DNA of 64,000 nucleotides from Macrotrachela quadricornifera (Eukaryota; Rotifera; Eurotatoria; Philodinida; Philodinidae), in the NCBI GenBank assembly GCA_022393335.1, contig JAJEKB010020781.1, forward strand, positions 389,886 through 453,885, read 5' to 3'. This document shows, piece after piece, positions 14,501-25,802 of the stretch. Made by a program: the position numbers and the translations under genes. The notes beneath the pieces are model-generated. The model saw only the letters and a list, made by a program, of their open reading frames with translations. It was not told where the DNA came from and did not search any database. How positions within the stretch are numbered: position 1 is the stretch's first letter; each line of letters starts with the position of its first letter.

Positions 14501-16840
14501 GAATCAAATAAAAAAATTTTTTCGTATGAATTTATACCATCCTGTCAGTATAAAACCAAGCCTACTAGAAAATCGAATAATTTCAACTTATACAATTATT
14601 GATTATCAATGCAATACTATAGAGAGAAATGCCTCTATGATGTATGTATTCATAATCAGAGGATTATGATTCATTATAAATAATATTTCACGATTAAAAC
14701 AGAATCTATTGAACCCATTTATATATGGTCTCATTCTTACATATTCTATTTCGACCATAAAATCGATTGAGATTAATAAATCCATTATAATTTAAATGTA
14801 AGTTAGTATCGGAATTAGAACTTAGAATATGTCGTTAAATAATATATTCTTAGTAACCATGAATTACTCTAATAACACATACAACAATAACCTATTGAAT
14901 TCGAAGTCTAACATATTCCTTTTCTATACACCGACTCAAACCTTCTTGCTACCTCCGAAATTGCCATACAGTAAATATGAAGTGTATATACCAATATCAT
15001 TCATTGCGTTGCATAAAATTCGTTGACTATTAACATCATTAAAATATTTTTGTTCATGTCAGGACTCTTTTTGGTTCTACACTGATGTGTAAATTTGATA
15101 GGAGTGAACTGCTATATCGTAGAGCTATGATTTTGTGGTTAAATTCATTTTTTGATTTTCGATTAGTTGAAAATTAAAACAATCAACGACTTTCTCCTAT
15201 TGGTAGTCATTCTATACGTATAGAAAAGTGATTTCACGTGATTAAAAATCAGTGTAACAAATAGAAGCCACGAAGCATTTTATAGTAATTTAGAATCGAA
15301 TAGAATTCAAGCAAATGTTAATCTTTAGTGAGAAAATTTCTCACGGTTGAATGCCACATAAAAATTCGAATAAAAATCAATTTCAATCAAATTTTTTTAG
15401 AGAAAATCAGATGATCTAAAAGATAATCGTCGTCATGTTTGAATAATCAAAATTAATCCAGATTTTAGTTGGAACATTTTTCACTGGATGAGCAATAAAA
15501 AATATATGTATACAATGGCTCTAAACTAATCTTGTTCAATTTCGCATGCGTAATTCCCATTATATGTGAGGAATTTTTTCTCATAATAGAAAATTAAAAA
15601 AACTTTGACAAAAGAATCTGTGTAACTATCAAGACACTTTGGATTCAAGATTATGTGCAGTACAATCACTTATGAATAGTCTGAAACGACTTCATACTAA
15701 TAGTTTAGAGACAAGTCTCAATAAGGATAGTTTATTCTATAAGTTTCAGATCGATTGATTGTCTCTATCATAGGAATTTCAAATCAAAATTTGATAGTCA
15801 GTTTTGTTGATATTTTTAGAGGAATTTATAACTTTGTGTTTAACAATAACATAAAGATGTAGCATTTTGACAACAGTAAATTAGCAACGTAAACTTTTTT
15901 CAGACTATTTATGGCTTATCTAGATTTACAAGATGCACATACTCTCGATTCAAAAGCAATTTAACATATAGATGGGCTCTCTGTGAATGTCAAATTGGTA
16001 TAACATATTTAGTCTTGTTTTCAAAAAGTTTCTCAACATGATTAGTTAACGTTTCATCGACTGCACACTATAAACTAAAAATCTAAATCAACTATACATT
16101 CACATTATGTTTATTGTAAGTACTACAAGCAGGAGTTGAATAGATTGTACAACTCCATTTTCTCTACCACTATTATTATCTAAGCCTTGTAGTATATAGT
16201 GGTGTAATTTGTACGTAGAGTTGGAGTAAAGAATTATAATGGTAAATATTCATATCAGTCTGTAGTATATGAAAAGTGATAGAATACGTTATCATGAAAT
16301 GAATACGATAAAAAAACAAAATTTCCAGTCAATTATTAAGTCAATGAGCTATATAGTTTTAGGTTTAGAAAAAAATTAGTTATAATAAACAGTATGGTGC
16401 TCGTCAGTTGAGTAGTAGGGCCGCGCATTTTAACAAAAAGGATGTATTGATATGACTAAAAGTGGATGCATCTTCTTATTCGTTCTTTGCTTATCTGAGA
16501 AGCAAAAATGTCAATCACAGTCGAAAAACGAGATTAGTTTCTCTATTATGGATTAAAATTCGATCTTCTCATTGGTATATTGATTTATTTTACTTTCAGT
16601 TAAAATATCATTAGTATATCAAGTTTGACCTTAATACTAATACAAATCTTCTATCTATTAGTGAAATATATATGTAAAAATTTACTTTTTCACTGATGAA
16701 GATTATTCGACGATTTTTCTTTTTAATAAAGATTGTGAAGTTCTTTTCATATTGAATGACGTTTAATTGAAAAGAGTCTACAATCTACAAATACATTAAC
16801 TATTGTAGATATCTTCTATCAACTTATTTTTGAACCAGTT
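11542..16840. other. Intergenic, 5.3 kb, no convincing gene
   Basis: This is the interval between two divergent genes. Short open frames are present (for example 11800-12012 minus and 14829-15026 plus), but none shows domains or splice-consistent extensions. The first few hundred bases should include the promoter of the minus-strand gene, and 16500-16840 that of the pentapeptide gene. I could not pin down a TATA box in either. Confidence 0.5.
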
Positions 16841-18414
16841 ATGTACGAAAAATCATTTAATAACAAAGATGAACATCATATTAGATCATCATATACTGTT
16901 AATATGCCTTCTACATTAACTGAACGTCAGAAATCGCAAAGTAAACGAACGAAACAAACTCATTGTTTGAATCTATTGAAACTTTCATTTGCTGCATTAC
17001 CAACTATTGTCTTTGGAATTTTTACAATTGTTTTTACTTTGCAACAAAATGCTTCTGCTAAAGCAACACGTGAACAAGATCAAAGACAAGCAGATGAAAC
17101 TAATCGACGAACTATATTTAAAGAATATATTGATGATATGAAAGAAATTTTGAATGAAGATTTTGAACAAAATATTAATAAATCTTTATTACAAATTCGC
17201 ATACAAACATTAACTGTTTTAAAACATCTTGATAGTGATCGTAAACATGATATCATTCTTTTTCTCTATGAAAATCATTTAATTCGTCGTGATCAATCAT
17301 CAATTGTTGATCTGCGTGGAGCAAATCTTAATGGTATGAAATTTATTAAATCATCAACAGAAGTTTGTGATTTTCCGTATCTTTATTTACCGGGAGTTTA
17401 TGCTGAAAATATTATTTTCAATGGTTGTTCTCTACCATTCGCAGTATTTAATAGTAGTTCAATGGCTGGCGCTAAATTTGACTCATGCAATCTTGGAGCC
17501 TCTAGTTTTCTCAATGTAAATTTAACAAAAGCAAAATTTCATGATAATCATCTTTATGATGCGAATTTTAATGGCGCATATCTTACTCAATCATCTATCG
17601 ACGGTGGTGTTTTTCAAAGTGTAAATCTTATTAATGCAGATCTATATCAAAGTGATATTAATGATCAGCTATTGTATCCAATGATGAATGGTGGTATAGC
17701 ACCAAATATTTTTCTCAACACTCGCTATCCTAATGGATCATTCAGTAATATCAATACAAACAATTTGATTATTAATGGCCAAGCACAATCAGAAGTTTGT
17801 TTGATTGTTGAAGATTTTGTTTTTTGTTTCATATATTATCTTTTTTTTTTTCTATTTCAATAGTGTCATTTAAATTCAACACCTTCTTGGCTAGAGTCGC
17901 CTAGTGGTAATCCAATAAAGATTATGAATAAGAGTCAGATTAATTCAATAGAAATATCCATTATAAAAGATGATTGTTTCTTTCGCATTGAAAAAAATAC
18001 GATCACTGCTCAAACTATTGTCTTACAAAATTTTTCTCTTCTAATTGATCTCGAACAAGCTATGTTCAACTTCTCAGCAATGTTTGGATTAAAAAGTTCG
18101 AAAATAAAGGATGAAATAATTATGGTAGTGCATTTTGCACAGGATAAAGGTTCATTTGATTATGCACGTTCAACAAGAAGTCAGTAGTTTTCAAACAAAT
18201 TTTCATCATCTATTATTATTCTTCTGTTTGTTTGTTTTTTTCTTAAGAATTAATCAGAAGTACTTCATTATTTCAATATCATACTCTTATTGGTATGATT
18301 TCTATCGGGACACGATATATATATGTATCCTTGGCATGTGGTACCATTAGTAACAATGATGAATTTTGTCTTTTCAATCAGGTAGAATTTTCTATATTCA
18401 GAAAGACATCTTAA
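16841..18414 (+). CDS. Pentapeptide-repeat protein with N-terminal TM and C-terminal beta domain
   Basis: Three exons: 16841-17794, 17864-18183 and 18258-18414, separated by introns of 69 and 74 nt. Both introns are GT..AG (phases 0 and 2), giving 476 aa. The first donor is GTTTGT and the second GTAGTT, both atypical. Residues 1-45 are polar and basic; 47-67 form one TM segment. Residues about 85-150 are helical (EYIDDMKEIL to ILFLYENHLI). Residues about 155-275 contain pentapeptide repeats of the A(D/N)LXX type (VDLRGANLNG, GAKFDSCNLG, ADLYQSDI), expected to form a right-handed quadrilateral beta helix. Exons 2 and 3 encode a domain with DDCFF, FNFSAMFG and ISIGTRYIYVSL, similar to the beta-sandwich domain I recall after the repeats in bdelloid relatives. 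Such proteins are probably surface-exposed; the molecular role is unknown. Without splicing the frame would stop at 17863 and lose this domain. Confidence 0.72.
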
Positions 18415-19425
18415 ACATTTCAATGAAATTGATGAATATCGTAATAAATCATTTAATGAACATTTTTTAACAATTATATACTACGATTATAATTTCAAAA
18501 GGAGATATGAATTCTATTCATATCTGTTGTTAAAATTTTGATATTGATTGATTTGTATGGAATCATGTACAATTGATTTATATCAAGATCTATTAGTTAG
18601 CTTAACAGAATTTGTTAATTCTTCTGACTTCGAATGAAATGATACTACATGGGGTACTAGAAACGTTTCTTCGCCTGGCTTTTCCAAAAGCCACATATTA
18701 ATTTTAAGTATTTTTTTTTATAATGTTTACACACATTTCCGATTATGTGCAAAGTTTCAGACTTTTAAGTCTCGTAGTTCACTACAACCTGTCATTGCTT
18801 TTATTTGACATGCATGCAACCTGTTAAAGGATGATCCATCATAAATAGAAGAACTTTACATTTCACTTTTTGTTTCTTAAATATGCTTTATTAAAAAGTC
18901 GAAATGTATCCGAAGAAGTAGTGTAAAAAGTTCTACAATTTACAAAGAACAAGTAATTTTACAGTTGCATTGTCTGTATTAAAAAGTCGATGCACTTCTG
19001 AGCAATCAAATTTCAACGCTGCAAAAACAATATTTTTTTTAAAAGAAGATGAATTTTTTTTCTTATTTCATTTTTAATTTGGTTGATATCCTCTATTAAA
19101 CTAATAACCAAATATATCATACGATGCAGCGTAAAAAGCTCTAGAATTTACAAAAAACAGTTTCATTTTACTTGTGTACTTTTTATTTTGAAAGTAAAAT
19201 CAAAATTCTCTAAACTACTTATTGCAGCATTGAGAATCGGTCATTCAGAATATTTCTTATTTTGAAAGAAAAAATAAACAATTACCATAAGTTTTATATT
19301 GTAGATTATAGAGCTCTTCACGTTGCATCTTCTAGTATGTAAGAATTAAAATATATAATTCAAAGTTCTGTCATTTATTGTAAGTCATTCGTTATGTAAC
19401 TAATCGATATCTATGAAGAAAGTTT
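18415..19425. other. Intergenic with coding-like scraps and repeat copies
   Basis: Two short stretches have coding character but no intact model: about 18406-18540 (open frame ending at a TGA) and about 18556-18640 (ATG to TGA, then readable again in a shifted frame). They may be decayed exons of the gene that follows. Copies of a dispersed repeat with the core GTGAAAAGCTCTACAATTTA occur near 18920, 19120 and (inverted) 19305. Confidence 0.4.
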
Positions 19426-20341
19426 ATGAATATTCCTAGACACGATATTTTGAAACAAAAGATCAATTTTCATCTAAAAATTAGGATATTATTATTTTTT
19501 GTTAATTTCAATATAATCGAAGTAAAAAGTAATCACGAACCATCATCAACATTATCAATTGAAAATATAAAATGTTTTTTATATCGTTTCGCTGATATAA
19601 ATGATGATTTTATTCTATTGAAACTCATTGGATCATTATCAATTCAATTCTATAAAAAAAGAACAGGTGAACATTCATATTTTTATTTTATTTTTCTTCT
19701 GTTTAATTACTTTTTATATCATTATCTGATACTCAAATTTTTTTTATTTATTCGCTATGCTTTATGAGATGTAAGTGTAAGTGTTTTATCTAAAACACAA
19801 TGTCTTTTACTTTTGTTTTGAAATTAATTGAAGAGAAGTATGTTTTTAGTAAATGTTTCTTCTGTCATGAAACATTATACTTATTCAGTTTCAACTTTCA
19901 AATAAAAAGCAAACTTTCAAAATGTAATATTGATTTTCATGATTTATTTTTTTTTCTTTCTATGCAGATTTTTTACCATTTTATAAATGTTTCAGTTTTG
20001 AGAATACTAATTCAACACAAGCATCATTACAAAATAGAGAAAAGTATCTGTCAGCTTTTTTAAACTCACACACCAGGTAAAAGAAAGTATTAGCATTTTT
20101 AACTAGTTGATTCTGACAAGAATAATAGTCATTTTTGTAAAACTAATAGAATGAAAAGGTAAGTAACGATTGATAAGGATTTTTTTATAGTTATGAAAAT
20201 AGGGTCTTTGAGATGAGAAATATAAATAACATAGTATTTAGCAAAGCAGAAACATGGAAAAAGATTTCTCATAATATATTCTACGAGATCTGTCAATCAT
20301 ACTATTCGAGTAGAAGATTTTGTTTTTTAAATAAACTTTGA
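19426..20341 (+). CDS. Tentative three-exon gene, unknown product
   Basis: I propose exons 19426-19666, 19968-20076 and 20191-20341. Introns of 301 and 114 nt are GT..AG with strong pyrimidine-rich acceptors (TTCTTTCTATGCAG and TTTTTTTATAG). Phases match at both joins (1 and 2), and the 166-aa frame closes with a TGA. Exon 1 has a hydrophobic stretch near residues 18-34, then polar sequence with FADINDDFILLKLIGS. Exons 2 and 3 are mixed helical sequence rich in Asn, Ser, Lys and Tyr. I recognise no domain. The phase agreement argues for a real or recently real gene; the start is uncertain because exon 1 could itself begin at an upstream acceptor. Coding-like scraps upstream could mean a longer, partly decayed gene. 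An ATAATACAATAAATAAAA stretch near 20410-20430 could supply the poly(A) signal. Confidence 0.42.
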
Positions 20342-21665
20342 AACTAAACAATGATAAAAATATTGATCATTATTATTAATTGATGATCATTGTATTTATT
20401 AGTTTGTAATATATAATACAATAAATAAAATGATTGAAAACGTCCAACTATTTAACTATCCTTTATCTCGATTGATTTTAGTATTTGTGTTTTCAACCAT
20501 CCAATTTTTTTTTAATTGTATTTGTATTCATCTTTTTCTTTTATACATGAATTGAATAAAAAAATTAATCATACAATAAAACTAATGAAAAGTAAAAATC
20601 AAAACAAAATCTTAATAATAGATTCTTTAAAGATTTCTAGAATGGGTAATGATTAGAAATAAGTTTTTAACACATGATTCTAACAGAAATTTTAATATTC
20701 TTTACTTTTTCATATGAAAAATATAGAAGCTCATCGAGAGATTTTTCTCACTATTGTATTTTATGATTGATCGAATATTTCGTATGGAGTTAATACCTGA
20801 AATGTCAGGCTTATTAATTGATTATTTGTAGTACATTAATGTCAATGATTTATTGAACAGTATGACTCATATGTGTGCATTCATTTACTCAGTAGAAATT
20901 TTGCTGTTGAGAAAGTTTTCGTGATGAAGAGACATCTTTCTTTTCATTATTGATATTTAACAATAAAAAAGATACATAGTTTTCAAACATATAAAGGTAA
21001 TAAAGTTTATTAAAATTGCATTTTAATATATAATAGACAAGACACATTTGTTTAGAATATTGTTCTATTCGTAAAACTTTTTATTTAATGAGAACACATT
21101 TCATTTGTTCGTGTAGATTTCTTTACGACTAATACTTTGTTTCTATGGTCATTATTTAGTATGAGTATCGAAAAGTTAACGCTGCAAACATGGCATTGAC
21201 AATTCCTTCGAACAATGGAAAATAGTTTTTTTTTGGATGAAAAAAACGATATTTGTGGAAATTTCTTTCCAAACACTTATATATGCTTGTATGATCTATT
21301 AAAACCCTATCTTCATTAAATGACTTCTATGAACAAATTTTCGTTTGATGTATGTGCAAATAATATTAACAATGAAAATTATTATGACAGATTGGATATT
21401 GTCTTTTTAAAAGTAATTGTTGTCTAATACTAAGACAAATATTTGTTCATATAATTTCTTATAGTTATTAAGGGAGATTTTTAAAGAAACAATACAATGA
21501 AAAATATTGAAGTGAAAAATCAAGATTATTTATGTTTATTAGTTCATTCATTCAATCTTTGCAAGATAATATAGTTTTATGTAAAACAATCCGAATATCT
21601 ATTTGAGAGGTTTTTCATTCTTTTTAACTAATTATCTATATTCAATCTGATTTCATAATTTCATA
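20342..21665. other. Intergenic, no gene seen
   Basis: AT-rich sequence with only short open frames and no recognised family. The first 100 bases contain AATAAA-type motifs suited to the 3' end of the tentative gene upstream. Nothing else stands out before the TTAA-flanked element. Confidence 0.5.
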
Positions 21666-21669
21666 TTAA

Positions 21670-22394
21670 GGTCCCCCCCCTCAAAAAAAGTCAATTATCG
21701 CAAAAATTTTCGAAATTGAGATAAATGCATGGGAAGATAGCCCGTCTTCCGATCTTTCAGAAATGATATGGTTTTTTATTCAAAACTTCTTGTTTGACGA
21801 AAAATTTTGATAGTTTTCATTAACCTCTCCTTGAAAACTATGCTTATTTTTCGGAAAACGAAAAATGTTTTTCGTTTTTTCTCGGTTTATGATTTTTTTG
21901 ACCTTTTGTCCAAGATTTCTCGGTCCGGGCTTGGTCAATATATTTAAATTTTTTTTTGTTTGAAAGAGCGCGTCGAGATGCAGGGCAATATAGAGTCCTT
22001 TTTTTAATTAAGTTTGTTTTTTATTATATATACAGCCATTTATGTAAAAAAATACCCATTTTTGGCGCGTTTTTTGAGCGATTGAACTTGTGATCCCCTT
22101 TCTCCGCTAAAAAAGTAAGAATTTAAAAAAAAGGACTCTATATTGCCCTGCATCTTGACATGCTCTTTCAAACAAAAAAAAATTTTAATATGTTGAATGA
22201 CACTGGACCGAGAAATCTTGGACAGAAAATGAGCTATTTTTGACCCTTGTTTGGTTTATATCTCTGTTAATTGTCAGTGTATCGAGCTGAAAATTTTACC
22301 ACAGCCTTCTCACTTCAGCCCCAACATATGCTCCAGATTTCAGCCCATTTGAACGTTCCTGGACTGAGATCGATTTTTGAGGGGGAGGGGGGCC
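21670..22394. mobile_element. TTAA-flanked MITE with internal palindrome (piggyBac-like)
   Basis: This 725-bp element is bounded by TTAA at 21666-21669 and 22395-22398. Imperfect terminal inverted repeats begin GG(T/C)CCCCCC and run on into CTCAAAAA. TTAA target duplication is the piggyBac signature; G/C-rich short termini fit loosely. No transposase frame is present. The interior holds a second inverted repeat with arms about 21890-22005 and 22131-22230 (for example GGACTCTATATTGCCCTGCA in opposite orientations), so a transcript would fold into a long hairpin. Confidence 0.7.
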
Positions 22395-22398
22395 TTAA

Positions 22399-23689
22399 AA
22401 TTATTGTTAGTAGGTTAAGAAAATTAGAAGATAATAATTGAATACGCACCAGTTATATAAAACATTGAGAAATGCTCTAATTATATAGCACACAAATGTA
22501 AAATAATTAACAAATATATAGAATGATAGAGAATTTTCGAATTCTATCAGAATCTATAATTGCTTTTACAATATGCTCATTTTATAGGGATTAAAAAGTC
22601 TTCAAATTAGTATTGATGACAAAGGAAAAACAATGTAGGAATCTGAATATGGAAAGTATCTTCATTGTACTCAATTATTTTTTGTTAGACACAAGTACAA
22701 ATGAAAATGCATAGATCGAAAACGATATAATCTTTCAACATATGTAATTAAGTTCTTAAAAAAATGTTTTTACAGAGACAATATATAATAAGTAGGGAGT
22801 AAAACGGTTTTTTTCGGAAGAATATTTTATTTTTTTTAATCATGTTTTGGATATATGTTTATCTTGTTGTTCTCTAGAATAGAATGTATGAAGATAAACG
22901 GATATGAATTACTTCTCAGAAGTTTACCAGCATTATTGATCAATCTCTAGAAAGAATGAATAAGTTAATTATTTTCTTTATTTAAAAACCAATAATCTTT
23001 TTGATATAAACAAAATCTATTGGCATCTTTTTGTGTTATATAAAGAATATACATTTGGAAATAAATCTTCAGTATAACAAAATCTATTCTAATATGTGTT
23101 TCTATTTTATATTTAACATTGAAGTTACGTATAAATTTGTTAATTGAATGAAATTTATTAGAAAAATTCATAAAAAGATTGGGAAATGAACGGGAAAACT
23201 TTTGTTTTTATTTTTTTATTCTTCAAATAGAAATTTTTTTCAGACATACTGGGGTAATACATCAAAATAAGATTTTTTTCTCATAGAAGAGGTACCCAAG
23301 TATTATATGAATAAATTAAGAAAGTAACAATTATCTAATATAATGATTTCATAGACTAAATGACAATCTTGTAACTTATTACTTGTATTGTTGGCTATTG
23401 ATACATTCTGCCAAATAGAGAATCAGATGATATCTAATAACATTTAGATGTAATTCAAATGTCTAATTCCACTTTTTCCTAGCGGAGATAAAGATGTTTT
23501 TCATTATGATATTTGAATTTAATTTAATTGTGATAAAATATTAAAAAATGTTTGTTGTATTGATGCACGTTAAAATTCATACGCGCAAATATAACATTGA
23601 TTAATATATTTGCCTCATATATAATATTTTCTTGTTTTCTAGTTGAATTCATTATTCTAATTTTAGGGATCGTATTAAGTTCGAAAGAA
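22399..23689. other. Intergenic, no gene seen
   Basis: AT-rich DNA with no recognised coding or repeat signal beyond short chance frames. Confidence 0.5.
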
Positions 23690-24655
23690 AAATTATTATT
23701 CATTACCTATGTAAAAAAACTGGGGAAAGGATCAAATTTTAATCAGATTAAAATTTAATCTTTTCTCTATTTTGTTTTACATGGATATCACTGCAGCTGT
23801 GACTTCTTAATCAATTATTAGTTGATAACTAATTTTACTAGATTACTGATGGCTAATCAATTTGAATTGATTAATTTCTATATAAATGATTTTAATGAAA
23901 CATATGAAAGATAAATGGATTTAAATAGATTCAAACATGAAATCATCAATTTTCCATGTTTTTTTTGACTTCTCGTCGTCAGAAACTATGGACTTACTAT
24001 TGTGCTAAACTCTTTCAAATATAGTTGAGTTGAAACTTCTATTTAAATTTTGCCAACTTGAGATCGTGTAATTACATAATCGATTGAAATCGATTTTAAT
24101 CAATTATAAATAATATCTGTTGAACTCAATTGTTACCCTGCATAATACTGTAATTCATTAAAAACTCAATTGACTTTGATTGATTTCAAAAGAAACCATC
24201 TGAGACCGATTTCGATTTATGGCGTGAAGGCAAAGTTCGTAGCAGATATCATGATTTAAGGCTTCTAGTTGAACATAATCGGACTCTATCAGGCTATTAA
24301 TGTATCGTCGAGATCCCTGTCAATAAAACTGATCTTGCTCCATCATCTGTTAAATTGATGAAGTAAATTACTGATCAATTACCGATGCTTATAAAGAAAA
24401 ATCTGTTTTAGATGGCTGCTATTAAAATCAACTGTAATGGATTCGATTTTTAATGAATTAATATGATTTTCATTGAAATAATCTGTTTTAATCAATTTTT
24501 AACGCATGAAATCCATCAAAATCAATTATTTCCTTAAATTTAATTGAAAACTGATATATATGGTGGGCTTTTAATTATCTTTTTCTCAAAAAAAATCGAT
24601 TTTAATCCCGTTTTGCTTGAATTTTTTTTTACACGGGTAACCGTTGTATATTTAT
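23690..24655. repeat. AATCGATT/TAATCAATT-rich element with short terminal inverted repeats
   Basis: The body is a loose array of AATCGATT, TAATCAATT and TTGATTTTAATC variants in both orientations. The ends resemble each other in inverted orientation: TTACCTATGTAAAAAAA at the left, and the complement of TTTTTTTTTACACGGGTAA at the right. I read it as a non-autonomous DNA element. A related array lies at 39815-40147. No target duplication is clear. Confidence 0.5.
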
Positions 24656-25315
24656 TATTTGAAATATCAATGAATGGTAAAATGATACTTTTACTTATCT
24701 ACATAACTAGATTTATTGTTGTACAACTTTGACTTCAGAATTTTTTTCTTAAAGTTAAATATTAAACAAATATTTTTATTTGTTATAAATTGTTTCATCG
24801 TTTAGATTTACTACTGAAAAGTGCAATTCACCGATGGATTTAAATATATTAACATTTCTTATTTCTTTGTTTAAATGTAATCTATTTAATATCTATCATT
24901 GCTATGAGATAAAACTAATAATTTTTGTCGTTTCGTTCAAAACAATAATACAATTGCGTATTTTCACTAAGTGTAAAAAAAAATAGTACACTTTTCAATG
25001 ACACATAACATCTATAGATAAATTTCACAATAAACTTCTATCACACAATCCTTTATGAAGAATATTATTTCCAATTAGATACAATAATCTTGTCCCATCT
25101 TTTAAAAATACATATTTATAAGGAAAATCTGAATGTCATGTACACTATAATATATGTATGTTGGATACTAAAATAATTCTATTTTTGTCTCTCTATGCTG
25201 GAAAAATAAACCCTACTAATTGTTTGCACTGTCGAAAGACAAATATTTCTGACTTAATTAATCATCTATTCATTTTCATATCAAGACAATTAATATTTAC
25301 AAATTAATTCAAACA

Positions 25316-25529
25316 TAGTTGATTTTCATGATAATGTAGTAGTTGATTAAGACATTTAATTCGAATATTTCGACCTTTATTTTATAACACGGTCATTATC
25401 AACGATATTGTTATACAGTAGATAAGGAGTTCATTTATATCGTTGATAATGACCGTGTTATAAAATAAAGGTCGAAATATTCGAATTAAATGTCTTAATC
25501 AACTACTACATTATCATGAAAATCAACTA
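25316..25529. repeat. Perfect palindrome, 93-bp arms and 28-bp spacer
   Basis: Bases 25316-25408 are an exact reverse complement of 25437-25529 as far as I can read, with spacer 25409-25436. It lies about 270 bp beyond the stop of the ART-TPR gene and beyond its poly(A) signal. Perfect arms imply a recent inverted duplication, or an assembly artefact. The DNA could extrude as a cruciform and a transcript would fold as a hairpin. Confidence 0.93.
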
Positions 25530-25782
25530 GTTATACTCATCACTTTCTTGTTTCACATAATTCAAACATATTCACAAATAATTAAACAATTTCATTCTTT
25601 TCTTTTTTTTTTTTATTTATTTGAAATGAATGATCAACATTCATTCATTCATTCATTAATTATACCAGTTAGACTACAGTGTATACTTATATAAATACAT
25701 CTCTTTTCTTATTTTATCCTCATTCAGGGCCCTATTCAAATATCAATAACAATCAAATCAAGTAAGTGAAAACGGTTTTCCT

Positions 25783-25788
25783 TTTATT
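25783..25788 (-). terminator. Poly(A) signal of the ART-TPR gene
   Basis: AATAAA on the minus strand, 15-20 nt beyond the stop codon of the gene at 25803-28505. It is the nearest canonical hexamer. Confidence 0.6.
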
Positions 25789-25802
25789 CATCAAATAATA
25801 TT

